Positions 61,052 through 64,000 of a stretch of 64,000 bases of DNA are shown piece by piece. Under the pieces are notes generated by a model. The model saw only the letters and a list, made by a program, of their open reading frames with translations, had not been told where the DNA came from and did no database searches. This DNA comes from Polytrichum commune (lineage: Eukaryota > Streptophyta > Polytrichopsida > Polytrichales > Polytrichaceae), in NCBI GenBank assembly GCA_950295325.1, contig OX485806.1:26536001-26600000 (forward strand), given 5' to 3'. Every line of letters begins with the position of its first letter. The stretch's first letter is position 1. Made by a program: the position numbers and the translations under genes.

Positions 61052-62871
61052 ACCCCTAGCCATGTGACAACCTTGAGGATGTGGAATTTGTTATGATAGG
61101 CCAAAAGGAGGGCCAAATGGCTGCCTCACGTGTCGGCTAAGCGCATCCAAAGCTATTGGAAACGATACTTGGAACGAAGGAGACTTGCACTAGAGCAAGC
61201 CAAGAAGGTGAGATCATTGGAGCAAAGAGGCTCTTTAGTAGTTATGCTTGCTTCTTCACGGTGCTACAATTTTTTGGGTCTAATTAGTGTGGATTAGTAG
61301 TTGGAGTTACGCATTGTTGTAACATGTTAGGTCGAGAGAATCATCTTATACCCAAACAACATGAGTACACTAAATATGACATTTAGTGTCACCAATTCTA
61401 ATGGCCTTGCTCAATACAAATTGTAAATCGTGGCGTAGTGTCACCAACACTAGATGTTGAGCCCACGTTATTTGTATTTCCTTGTAATGTTTGGGGGGCA
61501 TTATAGATTTTCAGTGTTGCAATTATTTGTTACTTACCAACTGGTTTTTCATCCAAATCTCAATCATCCATGACAACGTTTCATCACAAGTTGCTCACAA
61601 AGAGTAGTAGGTAGGGTTTTGGCCAATGGATGAACTCATCAATCATCCATGATAAAAGATTGTTCACTTACTCATAAGAAATGTCATATGAAAAGTCACC
61701 ATAGTGACATAAATTACCATATGACACTTGATTTCACATTTAGTGTAGTTAGTATGCACACCGAAGAATATGAATTAACTTAGTTGGTAAAAAATGATAA
61801 TGACGGTTAGAAATTCATAGCCACATGTAACTCGGAATGGTAACCTGCACTAATTAGACAAGATTGTGTAGCGTATCTATCTATCTATCTATCTATTTAT
61901 CTATCTATGTTGATCATCGGATCGATGCTTTCTAATGAAACTTGTGTTAAATAAGAGATCCATTTGCGTTGTAATGTTGGAAGATTTTTTTGAAATTTTT
62001 TTGTGTGTGTGTATATACCATGTGTTTCTTTTGTTTATATATAAGTCTATATTGAAGTATAAGGAAAGTGCGCTTCACGAGCGCATTTTGGTTTGTAAGA
62101 GTCATGGAGACAAGGGAAACTCCCTCCTAGTTCATGAAAATCTAGTCATGATGTCCCACAAATGGCGGGATGTCCCTTGCAAAAACCGTAAGGCCTTGTG
62201 TGAGGGTGGACATTGATTATTAGTGCCCAAAGAGGGCCCTCAAAAAACTAAATAAATAAGATTGGTGGGTTTCAAGCATAACATAATTCAGATCCATAAC
62301 AATGTTATGTGGGATTGACAGTGTTTCCCAAAATATTAATATCCGGGAATATTCCATGGAATACTGTCAGTCCCACATGACATTGTTCTGAATCTGAATT
62401 ATGTTATGAATGAATGCATAGATTCTTCCATTATACCTAATCCAATTTTTTTTAGTAATCCCTCCGTCCTAAAATGATTGTCCTAGATCCCGGATTTTTT
62501 TTGTCCCAAAATTATTGTCTAGTTTATCTGCCCGGCTGAAAATTTGAGGCTCAAAGTCAAATATTTTTGCATCAAACTTCCTAAATCAAGGAGTGTTTTG
62601 GCTCCACAACTTCCAGCGGCGTTTCGGAGTAATTGTTTTTTTTCTATTTTAAGGGTCATACTGACAACTATTGAGTCAATGGTCAGCGGGCCTTAATCTC
62701 GCCAAAGTTAGGAACACGGACAATCATTTTGGGATAAAGGGAGTACCAATTTGTAGTTGTAGACACTAAATTGATGCTCGCTTTATTTTGTAGGACAAGA
62801 AGGCTGGGAGGAAGCCAAAGAAAAAGGAAGGGCCCAAGAAAAAGAAAGTGGACTGGATTGAAAAGAAATGA
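47397..62871 (+). CDS. DRC9/DRC10-like nexin-dynein regulatory complex subunit (IQ-motif), eleven exons
   Basis: Exons 47397-47629, 49243-49363, 51230-51448, 52014-52100, 52549-52644, 52961-53063, 53918-54021, 55748-55876, 59162-59209, 61100-61207 and 62794-62871 join in frame with GT-AG borders to give about 441 residues, close to the usual length of IQCG-type proteins. After an acidic start comes a mostly charged, helical, coiled-coil-like body. Key blocks are YRRLDKLKDKLDK with ELLERLKYH, NEYARDQLEQLQ, LKNERLIQQEKEN (formed across the 53063/53918 junction), and IEEVEDLLWEYEDDI, which resembles the Trp-x-x-Lys-Tyr region of IQCG/IQCD. An IQ motif (RIQSYWKRYLERRR, about 395-408) is followed by a Lys-rich tail (KKKEGPKKKKVDWIEKK), as in DRC9 and DRC10. 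These proteins help hold the axonemal nexin link that controls dynein. The choice between DRC9 and DRC10 cannot be made here. Residues about 150-175 are unusual and may hide an unspliced intron. Confidence 0.75.
49663..50129 (+). repeat. TATC microsatellite interrupted by a MITE
   Basis: TATC repeats run 49667-49683 and again 50096-50128, separated by the MITE at 49685-50095. The TA of one repeat unit is on both sides of the element. Confidence 0.85.
49685..50095 (+). mobile_element. Stowaway-like MITE, 411 bp
   Basis: The ends are CTCCCTCCGTTTCAAAATAA and ATTTTAATATGAAACGGAGG, then GAG, which pair inversely over about 30 bases. The CTCCCTCCGT word and TA flanks (49683-49684, 50096-50097) are the signature of Stowaway/Tc1-mariner-derived MITEs. 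A plus-strand frame inside (to 49916) has no recognised domain. Confidence 0.85.
53120..53440. repeat. Dispersed repeat, related to 5.33-5.65 kb, in intron 6
   Basis: Shares GAGCATGTGGTTTGAGTTAT, CCGGTCCCTAGGGTTTCAAG and ACATTATGGAG with the copy near 5.5 kb. It lies between exons ending at 53063 and starting at 53918. Confidence 0.55.
54590..55440 (+). repeat. Transposon-like remnants in intron 7
   Basis: 54890-55040 shares words with 63065-63180 (TTCAAGGGAAGACCCAATGA against TTTTAGGGAGGACCCAACAA, then TGTTTGGAGAGGTTGTACC against TGTTCGGAGAATTTGTACT), so it is a second copy of an unnamed repeat. The frame 55158-55403 is open and hydrophobic but unrecognised. Confidence 0.4.
56671..56785. 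mobile_element. Short PIF/Harbinger-like hairpin MITE, 115 bp, in intron 8
   Basis: The ends AGGTTAGTTTCCATGTA and TACATGGAAACTAACCC pair, and the arms continue through CCACCAAATTCTAGT with few mismatches. TTA lies on both sides (56668-56670 and 56786-56788). Confidence 0.75.
57340..57720 (-). repeat. Repeat D with an adjoining segment also found near 59.86-60.04 kb
   Basis: D words: CGGTTGAGATCCTAGTGTTTC and ACATGTTGATATCTTTGG. From about 57560 the text (AAGTCCGGGAAATCAG, GATAAAGGCTAATGTCAACT) reappears near 59890-60010 with small changes, so the repeat unit is longer than the 21.2 kb copy shows. Confidence 0.6.
58668..58922. mobile_element. Long-TIR MITE (family S), about 255 bp, in intron 8
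   Basis: Left CGCAGCTGAAATCATCTGTG pairs with the inverse of right TCGGCTACGGTTC-like text (GAACCGTAGCCGATTTCAGC). The arms continue to CTGATCTACAGTCACTAAAC against TTTAGCGACTACATATCAAG, about 70 bases in all. A partial copy is nested in the element at 13507-14728. Target duplication was not settled. Confidence 0.75.
59365..60040 (-). repeat. Repeat D with its adjoining segment, and an R1 fragment, in intron 9
   Basis: D words (CAACTGGTTACGTAGTG, CTCAACCGGTTCATCTGTAA) run 59370-59570. R1 words appear 59640-59770, followed by a G-run near 59790-59806. The D-adjoining segment is 59880-60020. Confidence 0.6.
60172..60663 (+). mobile_element. Diverged copy of the PIF/Harbinger-type MITE of 4.7 kb
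   Basis: The phrases CCACTTTATACTAGAGCTTGA, GTCCAAGTTCACATTACAC, GGACCAAAGAAGCTCAA and the end TCTTGGCCCGGTGTAAAGCG correspond to those of the 4701-5199 element in the same order, though with many changes. The target duplication is not visible. Confidence 0.55.
60712..60934 (+). mobile_element. TA-MITE (family Q), copy 2
   Basis: The 223-bp element has CACTAATTACCCTACATAAT at the left, and its right end ACTATTTGGGATAATTAGTG pairs with it in inverted form. TA flanks it (60710-60711, 60935-60936). It shares AAGTTACGCAGTGCTAT with the copy near 40.68 kb. Confidence 0.7.
61028..61051 (+). repeat. TA microsatellite
   Basis: A run of TA of about 24 bases in the intron upstream of the IQ-motif exon. 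Confidence 0.9.
61267..61868 (+). mobile_element. TA-MITE (family Q), copy 3, hosting a family P element
   Basis: Left CAATTTTTTGGGTCTAATTA and right TAATTAGACAAGATTGTG pair inversely, with TA at 61265-61266 and 61869-61870. The family P element 61368-61745 lies inside it. A short TATC microsatellite follows directly (61873-61908). Confidence 0.75.
61368..61745 (+). mobile_element. Palindromic-ended TA-MITE (family P), copy 2, nested
   Basis: Ends CACTAAATATGACATTTAGT and ATTTCACATTTAGTG; TA at 61366-61367 and 61746-61747. Compared with the unfilled family Q copy at 40629-40845, the flanks ACAACATGAG and GTTAGTATGCACACCG match ACATAAG|TA|GTTCGTATGCACACCG, so the insertion is exactly between the two TAs. 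Confidence 0.9.
61873..61908 (+). repeat. TATC microsatellite next to a MITE
   Basis: (TATC)n with one TATT interruption begins three bases after the TA boundary of the outer MITE at 61869-61870. Confidence 0.85.
62277..62408. mobile_element. Foldback MITE (family N), copy 2, 132 bp
   Basis: CATAACATAATTCAGATCCA pairs with the inverse TCTGAATCTGAATTATGTTA ending at 62408. The same words as in 29514-29720 are present, without the middle part of that copy. Confidence 0.75.
62458..62743 (+). mobile_element. Stowaway-like MITE, 286 bp, in intron 10
   Basis: Left ATCCCTCCGTCCTAAAATGA and right TCATTTTGGGATAAAGGGAG pair inversely (about 26 bases), flanked by TA (62456-62457, 62744-62745). It shares the CCCTCCGT end with the 49.7 kb element but not its internal sequence, so it is a different subfamily. 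Confidence 0.85.
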
Positions 62872-63850
62872 TTGGATCAAAAGAAAAGTTTATGTCATTT
62901 CCCACCATTTTTATTTTTATGTTCATTGTGAAGGTAAATAAAAATGACTTTTTATCCGATAGGGATGCCAAATCCCTAGGAAAGAGAATATTCTCTTGAC
63001 AATTCAGGTGTCAATAAGAGAATATTCATGAGAATGCAAGTTTTAAGGTTGGATTTTAGCATGTAGCAACCGCGTAAAGGAGCTTTGGGGTTTTAGGGAG
63101 GACCCAACAATGACCATTGGTTGAACACTATAGAACTAGAGTGTTCGGAGAATTTGTACTAGGATTAGCATTGAGAATGAACATTGAGCTCTTAGGAATG
63201 CCATGAAGAACGTATTGTGGCTGCAATATTGTATAGTAGACACTAAACACGGATTAAAGTACACATGAATAATATGAAATTGAAGTGACATTGTTTTATT
63301 GTAAACCGGTAGTAACCACAAAGAAGTTGAAGAATAGAAGGGAGGATTCTACTCACCTCATGAGGTGAGTGATCTATTGTGGACACTTGAGCATTTTGGA
63401 ATATGTCGGGCTTGAAATCTTTATAAGACTTATATGAGCACATGATTAGTTTTTGGCTCAAATGAGGAACGTACATTGATTCTCAAAACTAAGCCAGTGA
63501 CTCACCACATAAATATTCACACACAATGTCAGGCAAATAAAAACAAGAACATGTAAACTTTCACTTATGTAAGTTCATAGTCATAGTCTAGTCTATCATA
63601 TGTGAAGTCTTGTGTTTACCGCAAAAGTACACATGGAGAAACAATAATTTGAAGAGAACTATATACATTGACTTAGTTTTTTAACCTACATCTACTGATA
63701 AATCAATATCTTGTCCACCCTCCCTTGAAAGCTAAAACGGCTTGGATACGATTGGGCATGCTTTTTATAGAACTTTTGACACTGCTCAAGATTGATGAAA
63801 TGGAAAGAAACTTGAAAACACAACTAGGATTAACCTTTACAATGGGAGGA
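62872..63850. other. Spacer downstream of the ciliary gene
   Basis: It contains the unnamed repeat shared with 54.89-55.04 kb (63065-63180). No gene was recognised. Confidence 0.4.
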
Positions 63851-63854
63851 TCTA

Positions 63855-64000
63855 CACTAAATATGACATTTAGTGTCACCAATTCTAATTGTCTTGCCCA
63901 ATACTAATCGTAGACCTTGGTGTAGTGTCACCAACACTGAATGTTAACCCAACATTATTTGTCATTCCTTGTAAAGTTTTTGGAGGAATATAGCCTTACA
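63855..64000 (+). mobile_element. Palindromic-ended TA-MITE (family P), copy 3, cut by the window end
   Basis: It begins CACTAAATATGACATTTAGT after TA at 63853-63854 and follows family P through AATGTTAACCCAACATTATT. The right end is outside the window. Confidence 0.85.

Overview
This is nuclear DNA from a eukaryote. Coding sequence is split by GT-AG introns of several hundred bases to about 3 kb, spacers are long and AT-rich, and repeats are dense. The protein-coding content points to a green plant: a plastid-type ornithine carbamoyltransferase, a plant HAL2-like PAP phosphatase, a plant-type membrane-anchored peptidyl-tRNA hydrolase 2 first exon, and a single-exon-rich F-box-associated protein. 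A nine-plus-two axoneme gene (IQ-motif nexin-dynein regulatory complex subunit) implies swimming sperm, so I infer a bryophyte, lycophyte, fern or other streptophyte with flagellated gametes rather than an angiosperm. The species cannot be named from this window.

Layout. 1-0.8 kb: a dispersed repeat and, on the minus strand, the first exon of a PTH2-like gene that continues out of the window. 0.8-1.9 kb: a degenerate tandem array. 2.4-4.4 kb: decayed DNA-transposon (hAT) coding remnants. 4.7-5.2 kb: a Harbinger-type MITE. 7.1-12.1 kb (minus): five-exon PAP phosphatase gene with a MITE in one intron and a 58-bp minisatellite in another; a second, about 100-bp minisatellite lies just upstream. 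13.5-15.4 kb: two related elements with long terminal inverted repeats (TIRs). 17-20.7 kb: transposon relics and a clean solo LTR. 22.5-25.3 kb (minus): two-exon F-box-associated-like gene. 25.3-31.7 kb: repeat-filled spacer. 31.7-38.6 kb (plus): OTC gene with a long leader region containing two tandem duplications. 38.6-47.4 kb: repeat-filled spacer with several MITEs. 47.4-62.9 kb (plus): eleven-exon DRC9/DRC10-like gene of about 441 residues, its introns packed with MITEs. 62.9-64 kb: spacer ending in a truncated MITE.

The genes look like independent housekeeping or ciliary loci with no operon-like relation. I did not find a new defence, biosynthetic or RNA system. The strongest new observations concern mobile DNA: a palindromic-ended TA-targeting MITE family with four copies here, one of which can be checked against a natural empty site in the same window; a Stowaway-like element that split a TATC microsatellite; at least three Harbinger-type families with TAA/TTA target duplications; a solo LTR with intact 5-bp duplication; and one dispersed repeat present about a dozen times. 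All exon joins were read by eye and need transcript support.
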